A DNA stretch of 64,000 nucleotides from Trachythela sp. YZ-2020. Taxonomy: Eukaryota; Cnidaria; Anthozoa; Malacalcyonacea; Clavulariidae. Positions 46,616 through 59,700 of this stretch are shown piece by piece. The translations under genes were made by a program, and so were the position numbers. The notes beneath the pieces were generated by a model, which saw nothing but the letters and a program-made list of their open reading frames with translations, had not been told where the DNA came from and did not search any database. Within the stretch, counting starts at the first letter, position 1; every line of letters begins with the position of its first letter. Location: contig JADLSH010000375.1 in NCBI GenBank assembly GCA_016169945.1, positions 372,001-436,000 on the forward strand, given 5' to 3'.

Positions 46616-48359
46616 CAGGGGCGCACATTAGGGGGGGGGGTGTGGGGGTGTGACACCACCCCATCATTTGTGAATTTTTCAAAAAAGTCGGTCCCAGTTG
46701 GTCCGAAACATCCTGTCTAAAAAACGTATAATAAACGATACAAAAATTGTCAATAAAAGAAATCAACATTGCAAAACCCAGAGATATATTTTCCTCTTAA
46801 AGCAATATACTCAAATGTAAGATGACATAGCCATACACGACTGCGCAAAACCTCCTAACTTTTGCTCTGGCGCATTCTGCGTTCTATTTCCACGTCAGTA
46901 TTCTCGAGTAAAGTCAACTCTGTTGTAAAAATGCAATTTCTAATTGGGTCTTTATGATGTTGAAGGTTGGGGGGCGTTTTCTTTAAATAACTGCATTTAA
47001 AGAAAATTGCAGCGAAATATTGAATTCGAAACTAGAGTGTTTGAAATCTTATATATATTAATGAAAGGGCCTATATAACGAAAGAGGTAGAGAAGACTCT
47101 GAAAATGCCATTTCCGACGATCTACAGATTCAAGTTTTTCAAAATTTTCCCCGTCGGTGCCAACCATGGTGGCGCCTCGTGGGAGTAGACATACTATTTT
47201 TTAACAACCCTTCTACACTCCTGGCACTACACATATTTTTACATTAACTTGTAATTCATGTTTTGATGTGGTCAAACAAATATAAAAATAGGTACGCTAA
47301 GCGTACATGTATCTGCTCATGCGTATTTGCATATTGTATAATTTAATAAAGTAATTAAAGAGTTGTAACTTCTTTTTCATGGGTCAATTAATACAAGAGG
47401 TCTATTAGTGTATGAACTTTAATATTGCTCCTAAACAATTGTGCATAGAGGGATGAGGGCCTATAGCCCATGGGAACAATTTTTAAAACAATTGTGAAAC
47501 CTTCAGATTTTAATCTTTTATACTTGGGAATAAAGGTTGTAGTAAACAGCAGTATTTACACATCACATATAAATATTACATACCACCTAGTCCCCCTATA
47601 GCCACAACAGTTTGGGAGAGAAATGCCAAATTGTGCCTATTACTTTTTACCAATCAAATATCAAAAGTAAACTTAGTATGAGGTGATGTTGACTATGGAA
47701 ATGACAAACAACGACCATTAACTATTGTCGATTTGACCCAAATAGTGTTGAGACATATAATATTTTAACACTTTTATGAGTGAACTTTATCGAAATAGAA
47801 GCTAGAATAATGCAGGATATTCGTACAATATTTAAAAAGGCATACCTTGTTTCTTGATTCAAATGACATTGATATATAGCAAGCCCAGTCAAGTCAATAC
47901 TTTGTGTAAATTAGCGATTCATTTCCACAGTTTAAAATGTTATGAAGACTTCCAATACTTACAAAAATACTCCCTCGACTTTTGCCATGCTCAAAAGAGT
48001 ACAGAAAATAAAAATATCGTTGGTCTGATGTATAATTTTCTTTGTAAAATTAAAATATTTACTCATGTTTACAATTCTCGCACTTCTGTAGTCCGCCATT
48101 TTGAAATAATCAATATCAATCCAGTTATACATCGAGATCAAAGAGTAACAATATAATTACGACGTCATTTTAAGCTAGCTGTCACTGATTGGTCAAACGA
48201 GGTGTAAACTAATCGCTGATTGGCTGATATAAGCTCGTCGCTGAATGGCTACAAGCTAACACACTCGCACGATGGCAATATATCTGCATTCGCAGATACA
48301 AAAAGTCGGTCCCTGAACAATGGACACCCCCCCAAACTTTTTTGGAATGTGCGCCCCTG
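46616..48359. mobile_element. 1.74-kb non-autonomous hAT element
   Basis: Ends CAGGGGCGCACATT and AATGTGCGCCCCTG are exact inverted repeats, extended by G-rich/C-rich tracts and by AAAAAGTCGGTCCC, which occurs near both ends. Flanking 8-mers are GTCGAGTA and GTCGAGTC, a hAT-size duplication with one mismatch. No transposase; the interior is AT-rich. Confidence 0.85.
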
Positions 48360-48371
48360 GTCGAGTCATTC

Positions 48372-48678
48372 AGTTTTTCTGAGTTTTGAGTTGAAATACT
48401 TAACGCCAAAGATTGGGCCGTATATCAAATTGAAGCTATTAAAAAGTTCTATTTAATATAAAAATTTCAAGACTTTAGGCAAAAAAGAAATCCTTAAAAC
48501 TTTGAGTAGAAATTTGCCGTATTTTACGAAATTGCGGTAGTTTTCGTATTTTTTAAGGATTTCTTTTTTGCCTAAAGTCTTGAAATTTTTATGCTAAGTA
48601 GAACTTTTTAATAGCTTCAATTTGATATACGGCCCAATCTTTGGCGTTAAGTAGTTGAACTCAAAACTCAGAAAAACT
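48372..48678. repeat. ~305-bp hairpin adjoining the hAT element
   Basis: AGTTTTTCTGAGTTTTGAG at the left pairs with CTCAAAACTCAGAAAAACT at the right. The arms (about 120 bp, including CAAAGATTGGGCCGTATATC) are nearly perfect with a ~50-bp loop. The position right beside the hAT right end suggests nested insertion. Confidence 0.85.
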
Positions 48679-48841
48679 AGCTTGGCTTCATCCTATTATA
48701 GGGACTGTTGTATTGAGTTAGCGTTCCAGTTTTATTAGAGTTCACTGGGTCGAGTACGTGTAGACAACTGCATACTAAATATTACTGGAGCTATACCGTT
48801 ACAAACGCATAGCAGCTCAACTTCACTCTTTGAAAAACAAA

Positions 48842-48969
48842 CAGGGGCGGGTTGTATAAAAAGTAGTTAGGCGAAAGTTAACTATAGTTAAATCAAAATC
48901 GGGGATTTTAGAGTAAACTACAATTTAACAGAAAAACGGGTAGTTAAGAGTTTTATACAACAGGCTCCA
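48842..48969. mobile_element. ~130-bp MITE
   Basis: Ends CAGGGGCGGGTTGTATAAAA and TTTTATACAACAGGCTCC are imperfect inverted repeats. The interior has AACTATAGTTAAAT-like internal symmetry. Confidence 0.55.
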
Positions 48970-49818
48970 GAAACCTAAACATTGCACGAGATTGAAGAAA
49001 TTCCTGAAGTTATTAAAGAATAAAGCCGAGCTATATCCTTCAGGCACAAAGGAAAGCCAATTCCTTTCTTTCGTATGGCAAATGCGGGATGAGTGGGGAT
49101 ATTGAAAACGTACAAAACTATATTCACACGCTTGCTTAAAACTCACGAACGTGCATGTTATAACTTTATTTCCACTTTCCACAATAAATATGAACATTAA
49201 TTAACTCCTGTTTTTAACTGCACAGCACCTGCAATCACGCATCACGATCACGTGACGAGCAACTTGAATGACAACTTGAATGACAACTTGACTAGCAAGT
49301 TTGTCAACCAGTTCTAACAATGTTGTCATTTTTAATCGGTCAAGTTGCTACAAGGTTGTCGCTCATAACTTGTTAACAAGATGTTGAATTGCAGGACGAT
49401 AACAATTTGTTGGAACAACTGTGTAACAAGTCTGTGGAGTCAAAAACCTTGCTGCAAGTTGTCAACAAGCCGGTAGCAACTTGTCAACACGCTGAGAACA
49501 AGCAGTGCGAACACATCATAACCAAATGTAACCAAAGCGACAGCTCTTTACTTGATAACCGTCAGCAAGCTGAATTTAGTAATTCAAAAGTTGTTGAAAA
49601 GACTCGCATTTCGTGTTAACACCTGCGAGTAACGCTTATGACTTAAATCAAATAAAACACTCTTGCTCGTTTATTAAACAGTATATGATAGTGAACCACT
49701 ATATATTCCATATACCTCATCACGCCATACAATCTCATTTCAATACATTTTATTTTTTTTCAATATGATAAATACAATGGTTACATTTACTAGTGGAATA
49801 ATATTGATTAATTACTTT
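48970..49818. other. CAACTTG-rich spacer
   Basis: No gene seen. From 49255 to 49560 the sequence is dense in CAACTTG/CAAGTTG and GTCAACAAG motifs in both orientations, a degraded repeat. Confidence 0.45.
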
Positions 49819-49820
49819 TA

Positions 49821-50255
49821 CAGGGTGTCCCAAAAAAAGTCCCCCTATAGAAATCACTCTTTTGTTGTTAAACGTGCGTTGTTATACCTCTGGGAATTTA
49901 TCTTAAGAATAAAGTGTTTGCGACTCCACTCCAGGACATCGATGTGCTACGCCAGAGGATAATCGATGAATTTAATGTTTTACGGCAGCAGCCTGAAATG
50001 ATTCGTCATGCAGTACGCGACAGCACAAACGAACCATTCTTTGCGTCGAACGAAATGGGGGACACGTTGAAGGGCATGACCTATAGCTTTTAATTTCATG
50101 TAAAATAAACAGAAAACCATTTGTTTGTGAAATCGTTTTGCTTGCTTCGATCGTCGCGTTAAATTATTTGGACGAGGGGAAGTTGTACATACTTCCGCCG
50201 TTCATGTACAATTCAAAGAGTGATTTCTAAAGGGGACTTTTTTGGGGACACCCTG
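49821..50255. mobile_element. Internally deleted mariner-type element
   Basis: Ends CAGGGTGTCCCAAAAAAAGT and AAAAAAGTCCCC-type complement (GGGACACCCTG) flanked by TA. Inner arms CCCCTATAGAAATCACTC and GAGTGATTTCTAAAGGGG are inverted. At 49919-50092, plus strand, a relic of the transposase C-terminus reads TPLQDIDVLRQRIIDEFNVL before a stop; the catalytic part is absent. Confidence 0.85.
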
Positions 50256-50449
50256 TATAATGTCTGCAGTGATTTCTGGTTTGTACCGTCGTCGTCGAAG
50301 TTATTCCGTAGTACGTAACAGATAAAACACACGCATAGGCGGCGGAATGCCGTTGAATTACCGTAATGTCATTGGTTAACAACGCTTGTCAATATTGATA
50401 ATGAATGAAGTGTACGAATGCTTCAAAAAAATGTAATACATAGTGCCGT

Positions 50450-50723
50450 AAATCCTCTATTAAGCCCCGGGGTAATTTATATTTCCGGAACGTTTAAGGG
50501 GGCGAGGGTTATCGGAGAGGTAGCGTAATAGAGAGAGACGGGCTTATTGATTTTACCAAAACACGACAAGTAAAAAAGCAGTAAAATAGCGTGAAAATTC
50601 AAGCCAATTAATAAATATAATCAGTACACATGCGATTCTTTGTTGTCAAGTGGGAGAGCTTAAAGTTATTTATTATTATAAGGAAGGTGTTTATTTGACT
50701 GGAGGGCACTTAATAGAGGATTT
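50450..50723. mobile_element. 274-bp MITE
   Basis: Ends AAATCCTCTATTA and TAATAGAGGATTT are exact inverted repeats. A relative lies at 31022-31130. It sits just downstream of BCCT gene 2. Confidence 0.7.
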
Positions 50724-50758
50724 GTGGTATGTGCATGTGCCCTCTTTTTGATATTTAA

Positions 50759-53700
50759 TTACAATTTAGTGCAAGCATTGTTGTCTGGAGATTGTACAGC
50801 TTGTACATCGACGACATGCTTGTTTTCAATACAAATGTCTTTGGGATCGTCTTTCTTTTGTTGATCTTGGATCAACATGTGCTTATCTAACTGATCCACG
50901 GCAAATGGATAAAGGAATATGACGGTTAAACCATCCCCTATAATACTACCCGGGATGGCGCATTCCTCACGGATAGCACTTCGTAACCGTAAGACATAAC
51001 CAAAGAAACCACAGAGGACAACCCATCCAATATAGGCAAGACCATTTGCAAGGATCTCCGTAACTTCTAGTATCACCCAGCCATAAAACAACACCGCCAT
51101 GATGGCCATGTAAGACAATGGATTCTTGCGGTAGAGCTTGCCTGCGGCACGGCCAGCTGGTAGCCATGGGGCAAGAACTGCAGTAAAGAATCTCTTGACA
51201 TTGTTCCATGATGGAAACAGAAGGATATCACAGAGAGATACGTTAAAATTTTTATATGTGCTTCGATCGACAATGCCGCTTTCTTCCTTCAGAGCGCGCC
51301 AAAGTGAGACACACATGGCGGTGACTAAAATCGCGTAAGGTAGACCCGCTGCAACCGACACTGTTTGGATTGTTTGAAGTGCTGCTTTACCGCCCACCTT
51401 CAGCAAAGCTGTCGCACAAGCACCCTCCGTCAACGCCCAGAAAATACGCTGTACTATTGGAGGATCTGGATTTCCGTTTGCCGCCAGAGAATCCATGACC
51501 AAGGAGCCACTATCTGAACTTGTGACAAAATACAAAACAATTGCTATTATAGATAGAACATTTAAAAACTGACCAATGTCACCATATTGTTGCAGTAAGT
51601 CAAAGTACATCTGCGCTTCTCCGCGACATGATAACCGGAATAATTTCCCCAGAGGTTCGGTTGAGTTTGTGCCACCCAAATTATCAGAGCAGTTGATCCC
51701 TTTCAACGCTGCCTCGCGTTCCATGTTAAGTCCCGCGCCACCAAATATGGTAAACCATAGGAAAGAAAACAGAATCGGTGCGGTGAGGGTTGCGTTGATG
51801 TACGATCTGATGGTTCTACCACGCGAGATCCTCGCAATGAACATACCAACAAATGGTGACCAAGATATCCACCAACCCCAGTAGAAGATGGTCCACGTGT
51901 CGATCCATTGTGGTGCCTGTTTTCCGTCCGGTGCATTGCCCAACTGCGCAAAGGCTTCAGTATGGAAACCAAGCTGTATGAAATTCTGCAGGTAATAACC
52001 AATACTCTGTACATATAAATTCAAAAGGTAGAATGTATTGTCACAGAAAAGGACTATAAGCATCAACGCCACACCAAGACAAAAGCACAGTTCGCTGAGG
52101 CGACGCACGCCAATTTTCAACCCGGTTATCACTGAAACGGTCGCCATTGCAGTGACAACCCAAATGATGATAATCTGATTATCGATGCTTTCACTAAAGT
52201 CACTGTTAATGCGGTTCATACCAGAGTTAATGGTCATGGCTCCCAGTCCGAGCGTTGTACATACACCAAACATGGTCGACACAATTGATATGATATCGAT
52301 AAGGTCCCCAACAATTCCATAAATCCAATCGCCCAATAGTGGGTAGAAACAGGAACGGATAGTCATGGGGAGGTTCCATCTATAGGTGAAAAAAGCCATG
52401 CACAGGCCAACGAGAGAATAAACCACCCAAGCATGCACGCCCCAGTGTAAGAGTGTCACGTTTATCGCATCTTGTGATCGTTGGTTGTCTGAGTACCTGG
52501 AAGAATGTATGAAAAAGCATAAATATTCTGTACGTTATTTTTCGGGAAAGCCCATACTTTAGGGAACCTAGACTAGACCATGCAAGAAAAACCTAAAAAT
52601 CTTCCTTATTTTGACTTCATTTAATTTGGCAATGGTGGATAGCCAGTACTTAATTCTTAGTGTTTTTCGCTTTTAGTCAGTGCAACATAATTATCCTCTG
52701 CCTCTGGCGAAAGGGAGCCAGCTCTGATGAAGGACGGAACAGTAAAACATCCCAGTGCATTATTTTCACACACGTTTTTTTCGGCGAATACGCACACGCA
52801 ACGCAGAACCGCAAACGGTCTCCTCCGTGCAAAATGATTGATGAAATTGTGATCCAACACACGCGCTCTTATTACAAACCTTATGCTATATATCTAGTGA
52901 ATATTGCCAGGGGCGTAACTTGGGTCTAAACATTGGAAGGGTGTAGATTATCTTTCCCGACGAAAGGGCGTGGTCAAGACATAATGTAAAGGGGTCGGCA
53001 AAAGCCAAAAAGGTTTATGGGGAGCCTCGTGCCGGTAGCGGGAATGCGCAGTACTCGAATTGGATGCGCCCTTTTCCCATCATAGGCAAAATCCAGGTAT
53101 TTAATATTACTTTTAGAGTGGGTAAAAACTTGCCTCAGAACGCAGGAAATCGTGTTGCAGACACATTACAAATCCATACAATGCTTGTTCCTTACAAATA
53201 GGTACCATCAGTGGCGTAGGAACCGGGGGGGCATAGGGGGCACGTGCCCCCACAAGTTTTCTTCAAAGTGCCCTTTTCTCCAACTAAAACAATGGAAAAA
53301 GTGCCCTTTTCTAATAGAAGAGGCGCCCTTAAGACAAAGTGCCCCCCAACTTGAAGTTGATTCCTACGCCTATGGGTACCATGGGGATATTTGCGATCCT
53401 CCTCCAAAGAAAGACAATAGGTATGCCTGCACTGAAAGGTACCCTCTTTTGGCGGTACCCCTTCCCATACTTTTGATATAAATCACAAACATGCAATTTA
53501 ATAACATCAATTTCGCCTCCCTTAAAAAATGACGCCATGTACTTTAAATAAAAGTATATACCCTCTTCCCGCATATAAGCGCATGCGCGGATATTTACGA
53601 TTTTTCTATATATTTTGGAGTCAAAATCGTCTATAGGCGCACCTTTTAAAAATCAGGCGCCCCTTAGGCGCATCCACCTCTCTCAGAATGAACAACCTGT

Positions 53701-56700
53701 GTATGTGTAATTGAAATTGTGTAATTTCAACACAACAAACGTTAATTTACAGTTTTTCAAAGGAATTCCAATGCCAATATAGAGGGCATCCTTGAAGGAT
53801 ATCTTGAAAGAATAAACTAAGAAGGCAATAATGCGGAACGAACGTCACCGTCATTATCAACCTATTGCACTAACATTTATGTTTTGGTAGACAATTTTCA
53901 ATACTTTAACATGCAAGTTTGTATACATAAAGTGACTTGATAATGCATTTATCGAACTCAAATTTCGGTAACTTAAAAGCGCATGCGCCTATACCTAGGG
54001 GGCGCTTATATGCCGGGGGATAGGTAAGACAAAACAATTAAAACTGCGAAATTAAAACAAATCTATGGACAATATTTTTTCAAGGTTGGTTTTTCAAAAT
54101 TTTCGGACTTTGTTTTGTCTTATTACATCTAAAGAGAGTAAAGCGCAGGGTAGGGATGGACTGATTATTGGAACTCAATTTGAATTTTGCTAGAATTTTG
54201 CAAATATGAATTTTGAATTTTGAAATGGGGGAGGATGGTGAAAGCAGGAGGAGACAGGAGTTGTGTTCTGTCTTGCCTAGTTTTCTCTTCTTTGCCATTG
54301 TTTTAGTAACTTTTGCACGAGCGAAATTGTCTTTCAACAAATTGTCGAGAAAAATCTTGATATTAACCCACGTCCAACTTAGTTTTACAATTTTTAGTAA
54401 AAAATACTTTCATTGAAATCTACTATTGGAAGCGGTCCTTTATGTTAGTTTGTATTCATTCCTATTGATGAAAATTTAAAGAACTATATTATATATCGAA
54501 AATATACTCTGATACAATAAACAGCTATGAGCTCGTTAAGAAAGGTAATAGTAATAGTAATGAATAAAAGATAATAATAAAGCTATATTCTTTTTTAATC
54601 CATTGAGTATTTGCACAATCCCATTCGCATAATATCCCTTCGTCCGCATTTTATCCCCCTATCCGCATTTTATCCTCGTATCCGCATTTTATCCCCTCAT
54701 CCGCATTTTATCGCCTAATCCGCATTTTATCCCCCCATCTGCATTTTATCCCCTCATCCGCATTTTATCCCCTCATCCGCATTTTACCCCTCATCCGCAT
54801 TTTACCCCTCATCCGCATTTTATCCCCCCATCTGCATTTTATCCCCTCATCCGCATTTTATCCCCTCATCCGCATTTTACCCCTCATCCGCATTTTATCC
54901 CCAAATCCGTCCGTATCCGCATCCGCATTTTATCCTAACCCAATGGTCAAGTGCTTGTTTTGAGGGTGGCCCACTTGACTTACATGACCTCGATCGTGTT
55001 TCCATCTCTTGCGTCAACACGATATCTCATATAAACATATGATATTCATCTGATATTCTTCATTTCTGCACAATTTAGATAGCGGCCACGTTCGAATCAA
55101 GAAAAGTTCTGTCTATTTTATCAGATAATTCTCATCGACTATTCATTAAAAAAGATTTTTGTTTGAAACTTCATATTTGATGGTTTGCATAATTTTCTTT
55201 TGATTTCCCCGACTGATCTTTAGTTTTGCAATTTTAGTTCTATTTTGACAGATGTCTTGTCGTCGTTAAGAATGCGTAACAAATGGGATGTTCTCAGTAG
55301 AGCCCACGGCAATATGACCTTACCCTTCGATTATTTGTTCTTTATACAAATTTCGTGATTGATTAGCGAACAAATTCTCCGCATAAAATTTGGATCGGAT
55401 CCTACTTTCTCGCGGCGAATATTTTCGCCAGCAACCAATCAAATTTTGCTGAAATTTGCTTTTCGAGTTCCCTCCGCGAGAACTGAAATTCGCCTGGTGG
55501 AAAATATATATATATTTATAGTTTCGTAGATCCAGCTTCAGTTCATTTACATACCAAACGAATTGAAATATTAACTCAGAAACGAAGATATAGTGTATAT
55601 GAAAGTTTTAAGAAGTTTTTCTAACTTTAGATCATGCAAGTTACTGAGTTCTGAATACCGCTACAGTCATTTTCAACTGACTTTACACCGGAAGTTTCGC
55701 AAGTTCGTTGCCAACTTCCTATTTACGTTCCAAATTTGGAATATTGGGCGGTAACTTCGTGACGAACTTCGTAACGAACTTTGTTGACGAACTTGTGAAC
55801 TTGGCGAATTCGATGAATGTCAATGTTGCAACTCTAGTAAATTTTTAGTTAAACAAGTTTTACAAGTGAGGCCACTAAATGACAAAATGCATGTTTAGGC
55901 AATAAATTTACAGAATGGACATGAACAATGAACATGCAAATTCATATGCGTGAGAGCAAACTGCTTTGATTGGCTATTACGCTTGTTTTTGCCAAATGTT
56001 CTATTTTTGTTCTTGCATTTTATTGGCTTCTTTTGTAAAAAGTGCCCCCTAGTCCTAGACGCACTGTAAAATGTAACACAGTTCGTTTTATATTGTATAA
56101 ATGGCCAAACTATCTTCGTGGATTCAAACGTTCGAAGAATTGGACGAAAGTATTCGTGCAAAAGTATTCGACACGCTAAAAGCAAATGGATTTACCACGA
56201 GGTTGCAGTTGAAATTAATTACAAGAGCAAATTGATTTTATGTTCGCCGATTTCCTCCAGTGTCGATGAACCTTTCAATTATGTTCAAAACAGTTCTTTT
56301 GGACAGTTGAATTTCCCTTCCAATTTCCGTTGGTCCTTTACCTTGAAGCCACAATTCTACAATGCGCTCTCTAACAGGTACAGGTAAAGCACGCCCTTGA
56401 CGTAAAAAGGGATTCATATAATATATATTATTAAGTTTTACAGTTTTCAATTTGTTTCACAATTACTATACGAGTTGGAAAATTTGTCTGCGTCCAAAGT
56501 TTCAATATAAACCAACACTGACATTCATCGAATTCGCCAAGTTCACAAGTTCGTCAACAAAGTTCGTTACGAAGTTCGTTACGAATTTACCGCCCAATAT
56601 TCCAAATTTGGAACGTAAATAGGAGTTGGCAACGAACTTGCGAAACTTCCGGTGTAAAGTCAGTTGAAAATGACTGTAAAAGGCTGCCGCGATAAGCTAC

Positions 56701-59700
56701 GTTCGTTACATAGTGCTTTCCTGTTTGAGAGAAGGAGACATAATAGAATCCAAAATTTACCTTGTTCTATTGTTACCGGATTAAGACAGTAGCTGATATT
56801 TACCATTTAGCTAATCCCTGATTCAGGACTGAATATCGCTTACAAAACAGCTTTGTTTGGGTATTAACAAGAGAACCTCTTCACAGTCTGCCGTAATACT
56901 ATATCAAAATATATCATAAATCGCGAGGGATATATATTACTCTCAAAAAATCATCGTATATATATATATATATATATATATATCGAGTATCGTCATGTAT
57001 ATATTTGTGGTCGTTTGAGCACTCAGGCCCCAAGACACTTCACGCATGTCTGGATGCGCATGTGTCTGAGTATTGTACCACATGCGCTTGGTGAGGGCAA
57101 GAGTATGGTGTATAAATACGAAGTCACTCGCATCTAGACTGCGTTACAAGCTGCACTGACGAGCCGTTGAACGGCGAAACATGCATGTCTGCAGATTTGA
57201 CTATTTAACAATTAGACAACGAGGCCGAGTTGGCTATGAGCGAATAGTCAACGAGGCGAAGCCGAGTTGACTATTCGCTCATAGCCAACGAGGCCGAGTT
57301 GTCTAATTGTTTTAGTATAAACTATAGCATTTATTGAGAACTAGGGAACACAATACAAAAGTAAACAAAAGTATTAATATTAATTTTAAACGTGAATTTT
57401 CACGCCATTGTTTTGAATTTTGCTACTAGTAGACTATCACTAATAGTCTACGAGTAGCGTAGCCAATCAGAACGCAGGAAAAGTGATAGTCTATTACTAA
57501 GTTTATACTAAATATATATATATATACAGCCAATTCAATTAAGGTTGTCCTTTCAAAAGCGTAAACGATAAACTATGAGCGCACAATGGATGATGGGTTA
57601 TTGTTTATTTAGACCAGTAAACTCGAAATTTTTTCTTTTAAACGATGTCTATAGGCATATAGAAAACTTACGATAGAAAACCAACTTGCTACAAAAGCCT
57701 TGAGTTTAATGACCTAAATAGGCGATATCCTATCATCGTTTGATCGCTCAGAGTTTACGGTTCACGCTTTTGGAAAGACAACCTTTATTGAATTAGCTGT
57801 ATATATATAGTACAATCTGCAGACATGCATGTTTCGGCGTCCAACGCCTCGTCAGTGCAGCTTGGTATACGTCTATACACGAGATGTCAACCGTATTTAT
57901 ACACATGAGGTTACTCTCACCAAGCACATATATATATTTTTATATATATACCAAAAAAATTTACCGAAATCTCTAAAATCCCAAAATGAGGGGCGTGAAA
58001 TGGTAAAATAGGAATGGAATTTGCACTGGGAATGGGATTTGCATTAATTTTGCTGCTGGGAATGGGGATAAAATTTTGGCATGGAAACTGGATTTGAACG
58101 CCCCCAACGCTCCCCGCTCCCCCCCCTCCAAAATTATCTCGTACAAATTCGAAAAATCTTTCCAAAATCGTAAGGATCTCTTTCAAAACAAGAAAATCGA
58201 AAAATATCTCAACAAATATTTGAGTAAAAATCCCAAAATCTCTGTAAATTGTGTCTTAGATTAATATTAGAATGCAACTATTTTAGAAATAGTACAATTT
58301 TCATGAAGCTGTTGTTCATGAAATGCTGATATAATAAATGCACATGTTATGTGACTTGACTTCTCAAGCAGAAATCATAAAAAAGTGAATGGATGAAGTA
58401 ATGTTAAGGAATTATTGGGAAAATAGGGAGTTTAAGAGCTCTTATAGCAAGGAATTCTCGAATTTCCTTGTGAAAGCCCTGGTTAAATTCACGCAATGCT
58501 TACGAGCACAATATACTTATGTCACTTATATGTGTCAGTCATGTGACAAGAGTAAATCCATCTATATACCAAAATATCCTGGAGGTTTTCGAAGTACTCC
58601 TATTTCATATACTATATTGCAGAAATCATAAAAAAGTGAATGGATTATGGATGAAGTAATGTAAAGGAATTCTTGGGAAAAAATAGGAAGTTTAAGAGCT
58701 CTTATAGCAAGGAACTCTCGAATTTCCTTGTGAGAGCCCTGGTTAAATTCACGCAAATATACTTATGTCACTTATATGTGTCAGTCATGTGACAAGTAAA
58801 CCATCTATATACCAAAATATCCTGGAGGTTTTCGAAGTGCTCCTATTTCATATACTATATTGCAGAAATCATAAAAAAGTGAATGGATGAAGTAATGTAA
58901 AGGAATTTTGGGAAAATAGGGAGTTTAAGAGCTCTTATAGCAAGGCATTCTCGAATTTCCTTGTGAAAGCCCTGGTTAAATTCACGCAATGCTTACGAGC
59001 ACAATATACTTATGTCACTTATGTGTGTCAGTCATGTGACAAGAGTAAATCCATCTATATACCAAAATATCCTGGAGGTTTTCGAAGTTACTCCTATTTC
59101 ATATACTATATTGCAGAAATCATAAAAAAGTGAATGGATTATGGATGAAGTAATGTAAAGGAATTCTTGGGAAAAAATAGGAAGTTTAAGAGCTCTTATA
59201 GCAAGGAACTCTCGAATTTCCTTGTGAGAGCCCTGGTTAAATTCACGCAAATATACTTATGTCACTTATATGTGTCAGTCATGTGACAAGAGTAAACCAT
59301 CTATATACCAAAATATCCTGCAGGTTTTCGAAGTGCTCCTATTTCATATACTATATTGCAGAAATCATAAAAAAGTGAATGGATGAAGTAATGTAAAGGA
59401 ATTCTTGGGAAAATAGGGAGTTTAAGAGCTCTTATAGCAAGGCATTCTCGAATTTCCTTGTGAAAGCCCTGGTTAAATTCACGCAATGCTTACGAGCACA
59501 ATATACTTATGTCACTTATATGTGTCAGTCATGTGACAAGAGTAAATCCATCTATATACCAAAATATCCTGGAGGTTTTCGAAGTACTCCTATTTCATAT
59601 ACTATATTGCAGAAATCATAAAAAAGTGAATGGATGAAGTAATGTAAAGGAATTCTTGGGAAAATAGGGAGTTTAACAGCTCTTATAGCAAGGCATTCTC

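Larger units (their letters stand above)
55664..56676. mobile_element. 1.0-kb Tc1/mariner-like element with ~160-bp terminal inverted repeats
   Basis: CAGTCATTTTCAACTGACTT at the left and complement at the right, each flanked by TA. The inverted repeats continue for about 160 bp, including ACGTTCCAAATTTGGAATAT and ATTCGATGAATGTCA. Only a transposase N-terminal domain and one short frame lie between, so it is a deletion derivative or a minimal element. Confidence 0.85.

Noticed and set aside
54637..54940. Possible CRISPR-like array
   Set aside because: The 19-bp unit repeats head to tail without spacers and varies by small indels.
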